A DNA stretch of 64,000 nt from Embleya sp045207655. Lineage in GTDB: Bacteria > Actinomycetota > Actinomycetes > Streptomycetales > Streptomycetaceae. Below are positions 8,626 through 17,553 of this stretch, one piece after another. The notes under the pieces were generated by a model. It made no database searches, had not been told where the DNA came from, and was given only the letters and a program-made list of their open reading frames with translations. Location of the stretch: the NCBI RefSeq assembly GCF_045207655.1, contig NZ_CP108784.1, positions 310,001-374,000 of the forward strand, in the 5' to 3' direction. The translations under genes were made by a program, and so were the position numbers. Numbering within the stretch: position 1 is the first letter of the stretch; every line of letters begins with the position of its first letter.

Positions 8626-11600
8626 TCACCTCTGGACGCGGGCGGTCGGTGCCGCCGGGGTGAACTTCCATAGCTGGTTGGCGTTGTCGGAGTTCTTGCA
8701 GGTCCACTGGACGACCTTGGTGGGATCCGGTGCGTTGATACCGTGCGCGTCCATGCACAGCGAACTGTTGACGTTGGTGAGGGTGTACACGCCCGGTTCG
8801 GCGCCGGCCCCGGGCCTGGCCGTCCAGTGCTGATTGCGGCCGGAGTTGCAGCTGTACTGGACAAGTTGGGTATCGGGCGCGGTGGATCGCCCCGGGACCT
8901 CGAGACACTTGTCGCCGATCGCGGACTTGATGGTGTACGAGCCGTCGCCGACCGGGTCGACCCGCCATTTCTGCTCGGTGCCCGAACCGGGAGACTGCTG
9001 GATGATCGGCGCCAAGTCCGTGGACGAAGCGTCCTGCACCGTCACATTCATGCCGCTGTGCGCCGTCAGCGTGTACAGGCCCGGTTCGACGGTCGGCGCG
9101 GTGGTTTCGTCGAAGTGCACGGCGTCCAGGTCGAAGGTTGCGTCACTCCTCGTCTTGAACACCAGGTAGAGCTTGTGCGTGCCTGCGAGCGGAGCGAGAG
9201 GTCCACCCTGGACCGTTCGGTACGCGTCCCATCCGCCGGTGGCGGGGACGAGGGTGGTGCTCACCAGCGGTCCGCTCGGACTGTCCGCGTGTACCTCGAT
9301 GGTTCCGCCACCCGTGGGTGAGGACAGTCGGTATCCGATGGCGGCGGTGTTGTGGAGGTTGGCCGGGTCGAACATGATCCAGTCGTTGTCGCTGATGTCG
9401 CCCAGTCGTTTGCCGTTTTCGGCGCCCGACTGTTCGACGACGCGCACCCCCGACTGTGCGGTGAAGAATTCGGCCTGCTTGTGGCGGGGGTGAAGGATGG
9501 CGCGGGTGTGTGAGGTCAGCGGGGGTGCGCCGGTGGCGCCCTTGTCGGTGTACTTGGCACTGACGATGTAGTAGAGGTTGGCGCCTTCGGGGTGCCCGCC
9601 CAGGTCGCCGGTGTCGATGGTGCCTTCGCAGCCGGGGATGTCGGTGGTGTGGTGTGCGTGGTCGTCGTGTCCCAGAGCGGGGTTGACGACGACCTTGGTG
9701 CAGTCGATCGTTCCGTCCTCGGGATCGGTGACCGTGACCTTGTAGGGGACGCGGTCGCCGAACTCGATGAAGCCGCCGTCGGCCGGGAGGTCCAGTTTGA
9801 TCGTGGGCGCGGTGTTGCCCACGGTGACGGACACGTTGGCGAAGCCGGTGTCACCGGTCGTGTTGGTGACCTTCAGTTGTGCGTTGAAGGCGCCGACGGT
9901 GGTGTAGACGTGGGTGGGGTTCGGCTCGGTGGAGTCGATGGTGCCGTCGCTCTCGAAGTCCCACGCGTAGGTGATCGGGATGTTGTTGGGATCGTGCGTA
10001 CCGTTGCCGGAGAACGCGACCGTCAGTGGTGCCGGGCCGTTGGTCGGCGTTCCGTTCGCCACGGCGACGGGTTGGCGCCGGCCCTGCGTGTAGTCGATGC
10101 GGTAGAGGCCGGAGTCGTTGTTGCCGCCGCCGAAGTCCCGGCCCCAGTCGAGCACGTACATCGAGCCGTCGGGGCCGAAGGTCATGTCCATCGGCTTGGC
10201 GAGCTGCGCCGTCGGCAGGAAGTCGTTGATCTTGTGGAGCTTGTTCGACGCGTCGAAGCGGATCTCCCGCATGAAGCCGCGCGCCCACTCGTAGAAGAAG
10301 CCGGCGCCGTCGTAGTAGGCGGGGAACTTCGTGGTCGAGGGGTTGTTCGGGTCGTAGCGGTAGACGGGGCCGGCCATCGGAGCGCTGCCGCCGCTGCCCA
10401 TCTCGGGGAACTCGGGGGAGGCGCCGTAGCCGTACCAGATCTGCGGCATCTGCACGGCCGGGAGCCGGGTCAGGCCGGTGTTGTTGGGCGAGGGGTTCGT
10501 CGGGGCGGCGCAGTCGAACTTCGCCCCCACGGCCCCGTTGTCGGGGTTGTAGGGCGCGTAGGGCTGGTTGTTGCCGTGGCAGAACGGCCAGCCGAAGTTG
10601 CCGGGCTGCGCGACGACGTTGTACTCGACCAGTCCCTCGGGGCCCCGGTCGGTGGTGGGCAGGCCGCGGTCGGGCCCGTAGTCGGCCACGTGCAGCCGGC
10701 CGGTGCCCTGGTCGACGCGGAAGCGGAAGGGGTTGCGGAAGCCCATCGCGTAGACCTCGGGGCGGGTCTTGTCCGTGCCCGGGGCGAACAGGTTCCCGGT
10801 CGGGATGTCGTATCCGCCGTCGGCCTTGGGCCTGATCCGCAGAATCTTGCCGCGCAGGTCGTTGGTGTTCCCCGCGGTGCGGGCCGCGTCGAGCATGGAC
10901 CTGCCCGGTCGCCAGTCGAGCGGCGCGTAGCCCTGCCACGCCGGATCGAGGTTGGGCGGGGTGTCGTCGCCGGTGCCCAGGTAGAGGCTGCCGTCGGGGC
11001 CGAAGTCGAGGGCGCCGCCGGTGTGTCCGGGCTCGGGGAAGGTCCGGTCGCGGTACGCGGGCACCTCGATGACGGTCTTCTCGCTCGCGGGGTCGATCGT
11101 GTCGCCCGTGACGGTGAACCGGGACAGTCGGTTGACATCGGTGGCGGCGTTCCTGGGTGCGTGGTAGAGGTAGATCCACTTGTTCTGCGCGAAGCCGGGA
11201 TCGAGAACCATGCCGACGAGGCCGTCCTCGCCGCCCGTGTACACGTCGAGCCTGGCCGCGGTGACCGTGCTGTGCGTGTCCGGCTTGTAGACCTTCACCT
11301 CGCCGGCGCGCTGGATGTAGAACACCCGCCCGTCGGGAGCGACGGAGAGCTGCATGGGGTCGACGGTGTTCTCGTCGAGGGCGACCTTCTCGAAACTGCT
11401 CCACACCGTCGGCCCGCAGTCGCCGGGGACGTTGCCCGCCGCCCACTTGAGGCCGCCGATGATGTGCTTGCGCAAATCGGGTTCCGCGTAGGAGGAGGCG
11501 GTGTGGCCCATGGCGGTGGCCCAGACCCGGCCGCCCTCGGCGTTGCGACACCACGAGATCGGGTGGTCGGCGCCCATCCTGGACGGGCCCGGGTCGTAGG

Positions 11601-12222
11601 TGCTCTCGTCCGCCGTCACCAGGACGTGCACGTTGCCCCGGGGATTGCGGTCGAAGGTGTACCACTCCTCGTCCCGGACCCAACGCTCCGGCAGATCCTT
11701 GGTCGAAGGATGCACACGGTCGGCGACCTTGGTGGTGCCCTGGTGGATGCCAGGAGGGTGCCCCGGCATGTGGGCGCCGCCGTTGATGAGGTTGTCCCAC
11801 CAGGGGTATTGGTCCTCGATACCCATGTCCAACGCGGCGTGCAGGGCCACGACTCCCTTGCCGGAGCGCACGAACCGTTCGAGGGCTTCGCGCTGAGCCC
11901 GGGTCTCCCAGACCATGCCCGAGTTCTGGAGCATCACGAGCGCGTCGAACCCGGCCAGATTCGCGTCTTCGAAGACGACCGGGTCGGCGGACTGGACGAC
12001 CTCGTAGTGGTTCGCCTCGGCCTCCTCCTGGAACATCGCGACGCCGGCGGGGATCGAGTCGTGCGCGAAGCCCGCGGTCCCGGTGAACAGGAGGACCCGG
12101 AACTCGCCGTGTGCCAGCGCCGGTTGCATCGGGCTCAGGGTTAACACGGCCAGCACCAGAGCGATGACGCCACCTATCGAGCGGAGGATGCGTCGGGTGA
12201 CGGGCGGATCTGTCGTGCGCAT
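8626..12222 (-). CDS. Secreted ThuA / glucose-sorbosone dehydrogenase-like / PKD / CBM6 / ricin-lectin protein
   Basis: This 1198-residue multidomain exoprotein starts with a Sec signal peptide (hydrophobic GGVIALVLAVLTLSPMQPAL, cleavage near ALAHG). Next comes a ThuA-like trehalose-utilisation domain (about 40-260: VLLFTGTAGFAHDSIPAG, GVVALHAALDMG). A PQQ-dependent sugar-dehydrogenase-type beta propeller follows (about 270-690: GLVGMVLDPGF, GHTGGALDFGPDGSLYLGTG, AMGFRNPFRFRVD). Then come a PKD domain (about 695-790: YAWDFESDGTID), a further beta-sandwich stretch, a CBM6-like domain (about 915-1045) and a C-terminal ricin-type beta-trefoil with Q-x-W repeats (about 1050-1190). The last two should bind polysaccharide. 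Such fusions are known in actinomycetes. The substrate is unknown. It probably oxidises or processes a sugar outside the cell, and the Gfo/Idh oxidoreductase upstream on the same strand fits this. Confidence 0.88.
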   Translation of the reverse strand: MRTTDPPVTRRILRSIGGVIALVLAVLTLSPMQPALAHGEFRVLLFTGTAGFAHDSIPAGVAMFQEEAEANHYEVVQSADPVVFEDANLAGFDALVMLQNSGMVWETRAQREALERFVRSGKGVVALHAALDMGIEDQYPWWDNLINGGAHMPGHPPGIHQGTTKVADRVHPSTKDLPERWVRDEEWYTFDRNPRGNVHVLVTADESTYDPGPSRMGADHPISWCRNAEGGRVWATAMGHTASSYAEPDLRKHIIGGLKWAAGNVPGDCGPTVWSSFEKVALDENTVDPMQLSVAPDGRVFYIQRAGEVKVYKPDTHSTVTAARLDVYTGGEDGLVGMVLDPGFAQNKWIYLYHAPRNAATDVNRLSRFTVTGDTIDPASEKTVIEVPAYRDRTFPEPGHTGGALDFGPDGSLYLGTGDDTPPNLDPAWQGYAPLDWRPGRSMLDAARTAGNTNDLRGKILRIRPKADGGYDIPTGNLFAPGTDKTRPEVYAMGFRNPFRFRVDQGTGRLHVADYGPDRGLPTTDRGPEGLVEYNVVAQPGNFGWPFCHGNNQPYAPYNPDNGAVGAKFDCAAPTNPSPNNTGLTRLPAVQMPQIWYGYGASPEFPEMGSGGSAPMAGPVYRYDPNNPSTTKFPAYYDGAGFFYEWARGFMREIRFDASNKLHKINDFLPTAQLAKPMDMTFGPDGSMYVLDWGRDFGGGNNDSGLYRIDYTQGRRQPVAVANGTPTNGPAPLTVAFSGNGTHDPNNIPITYAWDFESDGTIDSTEPNPTHVYTTVGAFNAQLKVTNTTGDTGFANVSVTVGNTAPTIKLDLPADGGFIEFGDRVPYKVTVTDPEDGTIDCTKVVVNPALGHDDHAHHTTDIPGCEGTIDTGDLGGHPEGANLYYIVSAKYTDKGATGAPPLTSHTRAILHPRHKQAEFFTAQSGVRVVEQSGAENGKRLGDISDNDWIMFDPANLHNTAAIGYRLSSPTGGGTIEVHADSPSGPLVSTTLVPATGGWDAYRTVQGGPLAPLAGTHKLYLVFKTRSDATFDLDAVHFDETTAPTVEPGLYTLTAHSGMNVTVQDASSTDLAPIIQQSPGSGTEQKWRVDPVGDGSYTIKSAIGDKCLEVPGRSTAPDTQLVQYSCNSGRNQHWTARPGAGAEPGVYTLTNVNSSLCMDAHGINAPDPTKVVQWTCKNSDNANQLWKFTPAAPTARVQR

Positions 12223-13089
12223 GGATTCTCCCTATGAGCGCAGGGGTGTGCCGTCCGCGCCGCGCGGATCGCGGGCGGGCGAGTCGATACGAGGATTGCT
12301 GCGTGGGTGCGGGTGGTTGGTGGCCATTGGTGCGACCGGGCCGAGCGCCCGGCCGTACCAAGGCCGACACACCACGCCTGGTCGGACGAAGGCGCGCCTC
12401 GAACGCGGCCGGCGACGCGAGGGCTGTCGATGGACCGCGATGCGGTTGTCGAGCGTGTATGAGGACCCGACCGAGGAGGTGCGCCACGACGAGCGCGAGA
12501 CCTATGTGGGGCCGAGTTTCCGGGCGGGCTCTACGATGCCTGCGCGTGGGCGGGCGCCCGTGCGTTCACACGGAGCTGCCCCTGGCGGCGCGACCTGCCG
12601 TGGCGAGCAGGTGTCCGTCTCGGACGGACAGCCACCCGCCGCCGGGCTCCGACGCGCAGGGTCATGCGGGCTTGGTGACCGAACCGGGACGGTCGCCGAG
12701 GCTTCCCTCCGCGATCAGGTCGCAAGCGGGCGCAACGATCGGCAGGGGCACCATCGTCGGGATCCTCCCCCGGGACTGACACAACCTCGCGTTGCGTTGT
12801 GTCTCAGAGCATGTCCGACCGTGAACGAGTCGCCGGTCACGCCGACTGTGAGCGCCGAATGGTCGAAGTTGCTGAGCAAAGACGGCCTCCCCTCGCTGGC
12901 CTGCATGGCCGGCGTCCGCCAAAAATCTAGTATCTTTCGTCTTCGATCAAAAGACTTTTCACACAAAGATTCATACTTCTTCCAGCTGAAGTACAAACCT
13001 CCTCGATCGAAGGACGAGGCGGGCCCCCGCCCTGGTCCGTGGGCGTGGGCCCATCCGGCTTCCGGCCCGGGTGTCAACGCGGGGGAATC
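12223..13089. other. 867-bp intergenic region with an AT-rich island
   Basis: No protein domain is visible on either strand. Most of the stretch is GC-rich, but 12922-12985 is strikingly AT-rich. It contains a small palindrome, AAAAG-A-CTTTT, inside the arms ATCTTT and AAAGAT. It sits upstream of the lectin gene and downstream of the oxidoreductase gene, so it may hold the promoter and operator of the former with a long leader. The role is not established. Confidence 0.45.
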
Positions 13090-14121
13090 TCAGGACAGCT
13101 GAACCACTCGGCCCTCGCGGGCACTGCTCAGGGCGGCGTCCAGGACGGTGGCGGTGGCCACGGCGTCCCAGGGGTCGACGGGCACGGGGCCCGTCCCGCG
13201 GACGGCGGCGGCGAAACCGGCGTAGAACAGATCCCATCTGCCGCGCTCGGGGGAAGCGGGCTCGACGACGTCCCCGCGCCGTACGTGGCCCCGGTGTTGC
13301 TCGGGCTCTCGACCCCAGTGGTCCCCTTCGGATTCGGGAGTCGCGCCCGCGAGCAGTGCCTGCTCCTGGCCGTCGACGCGGTCGACGACGAAGGTGCCCG
13401 TGGTTCCGGTGGCGCGCATCCTGGGGCCCGGGGAGCCCTGTCGCCAACTGCCCCAGAGGTGGGACCGCACCCCGTTGCGGTGGGTGAGGGCCACGAAGAC
13501 GTCGTCGTCGAGCCCTGCGGTGTCGTCGCGCCGATGCATCTCCGCGTACACGCTCGCGACCGGCCCGGAGAGCACCAGAGCCTGGTCGACGAGGTGGCTG
13601 CCGAAGTCCACGAGCGTGCCACCGCCCGCGAGGGGAACCGCCTGCCCGGGGGCGAAGCGCTCGAAGCGGGACTCGTACCGCACCAACGAGCCGAGCCGAC
13701 CGCCCTCGAGGAGTGCGCGCAGGGTGAGGAAGTCGGAGTCCCATCGCCGATTCTGATACACCGTCAGCGGACGGCCGAGTTCTTCCGCGAGTTCGACCGT
13801 GGCGCGCGCGGAGGCCGCGTCGAGGGCGAACGGCTTGTCACAGACCACCGCCAATCCCAGTTCCAACGCCCGCCGCACGAGCGGGACATGGGTGGCCGCG
13901 GGAGTGGAGACGGCGACCGCCTCGGCGCCCGCCCGCACCAGGTGCTCCAGCGAATCGTAGGTCGGCCGGTCCCAGTGCTCGGCCACTTGGGCACGGCGCT
14001 CGGGCGAAGTGGTGACCACTCCCACGAAGTCGCAGGCCTGCTCGGCGGCGATCAGCGGGGCATGGAAGAAGCGACCACCGAACCCGTAGCCGACGAGTCC
14101 GATACGTATGGGTGACTGCAT
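13090..14121 (-). CDS. Gfo/Idh/MocA family oxidoreductase
   Basis: This 343-residue NAD(P)-dependent sugar or inositol dehydrogenase-like protein has an N-terminal Rossmann fold (IRIGLVGYGFGGRFFHAPLI). It carries the family motif LAVVCDKPFAL (the usual EKP reads DKP) and an alpha/beta C-terminal domain containing GGGTLVDFGSHLVDQALVLS. The ATG at 14121 starts directly before the Rossmann strand. Longer readings have no family support. Upstream AAAGG is a weak ribosome site. It lies on the same strand as the ThuA-containing exoprotein. ThuB, the partner of ThuA in trehalose use, belongs to this family, so a joint sugar-handling role is plausible but inferred. Confidence 0.88.
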   Translation of the reverse strand: MQSPIRIGLVGYGFGGRFFHAPLIAAEQACDFVGVVTTSPERRAQVAEHWDRPTYDSLEHLVRAGAEAVAVSTPAATHVPLVRRALELGLAVVCDKPFALDAASARATVELAEELGRPLTVYQNRRWDSDFLTLRALLEGGRLGSLVRYESRFERFAPGQAVPLAGGGTLVDFGSHLVDQALVLSGPVASVYAEMHRRDDTAGLDDDVFVALTHRNGVRSHLWGSWRQGSPGPRMRATGTTGTFVVDRVDGQEQALLAGATPESEGDHWGREPEQHRGHVRRGDVVEPASPERGRWDLFYAGFAAAVRGTGPVPVDPWDAVATATVLDAALSSAREGRVVQLS

Positions 14122-14606
14122 GAAAGAGCGCCTTTGCGTAGTCAGGAGCGTTGCGGTGAGTCGATCTGGGCATCCACGCCCGAGTGCCCCGCCCGTCTGC
14201 GGCGGCATGACCGAATCCTCATCCAACATATTCCATCATGATGCCACCCCAGAACCCTGTATTCACACATTTATCAACAATCGAGTGCGGCAACAGCCAT
14301 GGGAGGAGGCGCACCTGGCGGAGTCGGCCTGCTGAACGAGGGCCCGTCGTCGGCGGAGTCGCCCGTGACGCCGACTGCCTTCCCGCTGTGTGCGCTGATC
14401 AGGATCGGCGCACCTGCAGAGCTTCGAAGACGTCCATGGTCAGGCCGTGGCGAAGCCGCCCGGGCGAGCCGGGCGTCCCGCTCCCAGGACCCGCACCGGA
14501 CGGTGTTGGCGGTCACGGGGCACTGTGCAGGGTGAGCGTGGTGACGCCACCGGCCGTCCGGGCGAAGACCACGGTGAACGTGCCCCGTCCCCGCGGCGGG
14601 ACGCCG
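14122..14606. other. Intergenic region upstream of the oxidoreductase and DUF6461-like genes
   Basis: The stretch 14225-14290 is relatively AT-rich (ATATTCCATCATGATG, TTTATCAACAATCG) and probably carries the minus-strand promoter of the oxidoreductase. No separate gene is recognised. The sequence GAGTCGCCCGTGACGCCGAC (14352-14371) closely resembles GAGTCGCCGGTCACGCCGAC at 12826-12845, a short dispersed repeat of unknown meaning. Confidence 0.4.
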
Positions 14607-15161
14607 ATGGGGCTCCTCGACGCCACCGAGACCTACTTCGACACCGGCGTCGAGACCATCCGGGCCGGCACCTCGCGCGGATGGGCCCGCGCAGTGGGGA
14701 GCACGGGAGGTCGCGGATTCGAGGACGGTGTCCTGGCCACGGTCTCCGCCGGCACCGAGGCGGTACTGGTGTACTGCGACTGCAATCCCGTGGCGTACCT
14801 TGTCCACGCCGAGGACGGCGAGGTCGTGTGCGGTTTCGAGGAAGACGCTCCCGAGGATCGCTTCGGCACGGACCCCGACCGGCTCCTCGCGCACATGATC
14901 ACCGCCGGGCTCCTCGCCCCGGACGGCACACCCCCCGACGACGACGCCCAGGCGCGCCGATGCGAACTGCGCGTGGCCGAGACCGTGTTCGGCCTCGACC
15001 TCCCCCACGACACGGTCGTCCACGGCCCACTCCTCGCGGCCGGACTGCGCGAAGGACTCTCCGCACCCCTACCCGTCGACACCTCACCGCCACGGCCGAT
15101 CCCCGACATCGGACCCATCACCGCGACGGCCGGCGCCGTCGCCGAACCACCCGGCGAGTAG
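14607..15161 (+). CDS. DUF6461-like small protein, possibly 5'-truncated
   Basis: From ATG 14607 the protein has 184 residues. The pattern resembles DUF6461 proteins of actinomycetes: an aromatic GWARAVGS segment, AVLVYCDCNPVAYLVHAEDG, then EVVCGFEEDAPEDRFGTDPD and a helical tail RVAETVFGLDL. Family members usually have an extra N-terminal strand and helix (a CxTxVxGL-type start), which I cannot find in frame. The gene may therefore be truncated, or the true start may be a GTG further upstream. The function is unknown. Members often sit in variable regions with HEAT or SUKH-like genes, as here with the convergent HEAT gene. Confidence 0.55.
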   Translation: MGLLDATETYFDTGVETIRAGTSRGWARAVGSTGGRGFEDGVLATVSAGTEAVLVYCDCNPVAYLVHAEDGEVVCGFEEDAPEDRFGTDPDRLLAHMITAGLLAPDGTPPDDDAQARRCELRVAETVFGLDLPHDTVVHGPLLAAGLREGLSAPLPVDTSPPRPIPDIGPITATAGAVAEPPGE

Positions 15162-15264
15162 ACGACGGCAAGGCATCCCGATCCCTTCCCCGCCTCCCGC
15201 AATGCCGAGACACCGACGCGGACCGCCCCCGAAGCACCCGATCGCCGCGGCCACCACCGAGCCG

Positions 15265-16356
15265 TCAAAAGGGCGGGTCGTCGGTGCATCCCTCGGCCTC
15301 CGCCCAGGGGCCGCCGTCGGCCACCGAGCGTCGGAACGGGTCCGGGTCGAGCAACTGCCGCAGGATGTGGGTCGATCCGGCGCCGTCGCGGTCGACTCGG
15401 CGCAGCCAGGGCACCGAGGCCATCGCACGGTCGAGTTCGGGGGTGGCGCACGCGTCGAGGACGGCACGCAGGTCGTCGGGCACAAGGTCCTCGACCAGAC
15501 ACAACCACCCCAGGGCGGCGCCCACCCGGACCTCGGCGGGGCGCGCGGGGTCCGACCACAGGGCGCGGGTGAAGGCGGCGGCGTCCTCGTGTCGGTGTTC
15601 CCGGGCCGACTGCGCGATCGCCAGGACCAGGCCAGGGCGTACGCACGTGTGGTTCTCGATCCGGAAGCGGTCGTGCAGGGCTGCGGAAATCTCCCCGGCC
15701 CGACCCGAGGCCGCAGCCAGGGCGTACGCGGCCGCCTCCCGGACATCGGGGTCCGGGTCGTCCAGGAGCACGATCGCAAGATGCGCGTCCGCGGCGATCG
15801 CGCCGCGCGCCGCCTCCACGGTCCGGTTCCGGAAGTAGCCGCCCACATCGAAGTGCCCGTGGTCGCCGTCGGAATCGGCCACCCGCAACAGATCCGCGCG
15901 GGAATCCACCTGACAATCACAGCGCGCCACCATCGCAACCAGGAACAGCGCGCCCACCCGGGGACGCGCGCGGCGATCCGCGGCGATCCGCAACAGGAAC
16001 GGCACCGCCGGCGGCGCCACCGAACCCCGCGAGCCCTGATGACAGATCGAGCCCCACAACGACCCCAGGCCCTCCCGCGCCGTCACGGCGTCGGCGGAAC
16101 GCATCCTCTCCAGCAGGTCGGGAACGTCCACGCCCGAACCGTACGCGTGGGCGAACCGGCCCCACGGAACCCGGCCGTAGGCGAAACCGTCCCGCACCCC
16201 GACCGGCATCCGCGCCACCACCACGCGCACGTCCCGGTCGGTCCCCTCCCACCACTCCGACCAGTGCTCATCCACCCGCTCCGCAGCGTCCCACGTCTCC
16301 CGCAACGACTCGCTCCACGCCTCGTGCAGCGCCTTCGCGTCGACACCCTCGTCCAT
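15265..16356 (-). CDS. HEAT-repeat-like protein
   Basis: This 363-residue all-helical protein lacks a signal peptide and membrane helices. Repeated helical pairs such as DPDPDVREAAAYALAAASG and RPAEVRVGAALGWLCLVEDL are typical of HEAT/PBS-lyase repeats, which bind proteins. ATG 16356 was chosen because GGTGGGG lies just upstream and the conserved-looking sequence begins there. Longer in-frame readings have low-complexity N-termini. Genes of this type are frequent in actinomycete accessory regions and some act as immunity or scaffold proteins. No partner toxin is seen nearby. It converges with the DUF6461-like gene. Confidence 0.72.
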   Translation of the reverse strand: MDEGVDAKALHEAWSESLRETWDAAERVDEHWSEWWEGTDRDVRVVVARMPVGVRDGFAYGRVPWGRFAHAYGSGVDVPDLLERMRSADAVTAREGLGSLWGSICHQGSRGSVAPPAVPFLLRIAADRRARPRVGALFLVAMVARCDCQVDSRADLLRVADSDGDHGHFDVGGYFRNRTVEAARGAIAADAHLAIVLLDDPDPDVREAAAYALAAASGRAGEISAALHDRFRIENHTCVRPGLVLAIAQSAREHRHEDAAAFTRALWSDPARPAEVRVGAALGWLCLVEDLVPDDLRAVLDACATPELDRAMASVPWLRRVDRDGAGSTHILRQLLDPDPFRRSVADGGPWAEAEGCTDDPPF

Positions 16357-16972
16357 CCCCACCTGCGCGACCTCGACCCTCAACGCGCCGTCAGCTCCCC
16401 CGCCCTGCCCGGGCCGGCGGATGCGCGGCGTAACCGACGCCACCGACACCCGGCATCGGACCACGAGGGGCGAAACACGGGAATCCGTCACCGGTCGCGA
16501 GGAGGTCCGGGCACGGCCGGGCACATGAATCAATGGCCGGTGAACAAGTACAACCGCTCTACGAGGAGCGGAGCGCCCTGAGCATGCTCAGGAAACCAAC
16601 GCACGTGCGTGGCCCGCGCCTGAAGTTCTGTCCCTCGGCCTGTCACGGAAACCGATGCGTGACAGCCGCCATGGCGGCGTGGCGTCATCGCGACTGGTCC
16701 ATGCTGAACCGCCGCTTTGCGGAGGCGACTTCGCACCCGAAAGCGCTGGCATTGACGCAGGCCACACGACAAGCGTCTCGCCCTTCGAGACGGCCGGGCG
16801 CAGAGTGGGCCGTAAGGGCGCGTCGAATCCCTGTCGAGGGTTGTCGGCCTGCAGTTGGGACGCGAAGAGGACATATCGCCCCCGAGTTGGTCCAGACAAT
16901 AACCAAGTGGGCGTTTGGCCACGGTTCTCGATGCCCACAAGTGACGTTCCGCACGGTCGACAATGGGCGGCC
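16357..16972. other. 616-bp region without a convincing gene
   Basis: Frames are open on both strands but show no domain, and codon use does not favour any of them. The base composition is somewhat lower in GC than in the neighbours. I see neither a transposase motif nor a structured RNA. Confidence 0.4.
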
Positions 16973-17431
16973 TCAGTCGCACTGAGGTCGCGGCCCGGGG
17001 CGATCGGCGCCGACCGCGCGTACCAGCAGCTCGTAAAGCGCTGCGCGTTCCTCGGGGCTGAGCGCATGGAAAATCGTGTCCTCGACTCTCGCGAGTCGCA
17101 CCTGAGCCGCCTTCAGCACCGTCTCGCCGCCTGGGGAGAGTTCGACGATGTGCCGTCGACGGTCGGCCGGATCGCGACGGCGGATCGTCAGCCCGCACTC
17201 CTCGAGTTCGTTGAGGAGCCCGACGACGTTGCTCGGATCCAGGCCGAGCGACTCTCCGAGTGCCTGCTGGCTCATGGCCCCGCGTTCGCTGAGCAGGTTG
17301 AGCGCGATGACCTGGCGGTGACGAAGACCGCCGGGCTCGGTCGACGCATCCACGGCGCGTCGTCCCAGGCGCGCGAGGTGGGCGATCAGCGGCATGGACA
17401 GGCGCTCGAAGGTCGTCCGCGTGCTTTCCAT
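16973..17431 (-). CDS. MarR family transcriptional regulator
   Basis: This 152-residue regulator has the MarR winged helix: LRHRQVIALNLLSERGAMSQ, then LGLDPSNVVGLLNELEECGL and the wing RRDPADRRRHIVELSPGG. ATG 17431 gives the normal family length. It is transcribed away from the flavin reductase and monooxygenase genes. The 122-bp space between carries repeated CAATGATT elements and a perfect inverted repeat, the expected layout for a regulator that controls itself and the divergent operon. The ligand is probably a phenolic or quinone-like compound, judging from the neighbours, but this is inference. Confidence 0.92.
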   Translation of the reverse strand: MESTRTTFERLSMPLIAHLARLGRRAVDASTEPGGLRHRQVIALNLLSERGAMSQQALGESLGLDPSNVVGLLNELEECGLTIRRRDPADRRRHIVELSPGGETVLKAAQVRLARVEDTIFHALSPEERAALYELLVRAVGADRPGPRPQCD

Positions 17432-17452
17432 CCCACAAGCGTATCCCGGCCG

Positions 17453-17514
17453 CAATGATTTGTGATCCTCAATGATTTATTATCCGCAATGATTGGCAAT
17501 CTGAAATGATTGCC
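17453..17514. promoter_or_regulatory. MarR operator region: four CAATGATT-like repeats at exact 17-bp spacing plus an inverted repeat
   Basis: CAATGATT occurs at 17453, 17470 and 17487, and AAATGATT at 17504, each 17 bases after the last. The final unit forms a perfect inverted repeat with the sequence before it, GGCAATC (17495-17501) and GATTGCC (17508-17514). The cluster fills the divergent promoter between marR and the flavin reductase gene, so it is very likely where the MarR protein binds. Confidence 0.7.
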
Positions 17515-17553
17515 TTACGCTCATGATCTGTTGATCACAACAACGGAGGTGTC

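Noticed and set aside
9592..12144. An 850-codon plus-strand open frame opposite the lectin gene
   Set aside because: It is Val/Gly/Arg-rich and without domains, while the minus strand has clear ThuA and dehydrogenase motifs. It is a shadow of high GC content.
12826..13102. Plus-strand frame starting VNESPVTPTVSAEWSKLLSK
   Set aside because: It passes through the AT-rich island and has no family match. The similar ESPVTPT at 14352 is probably only a short DNA repeat.
14238..14606. Upstream extension of the DUF6461-like gene to ATG 14238
   Set aside because: The extra 123 residues are Arg/Pro-rich and unlike the family. A true missing N-terminus could not be found in any frame.
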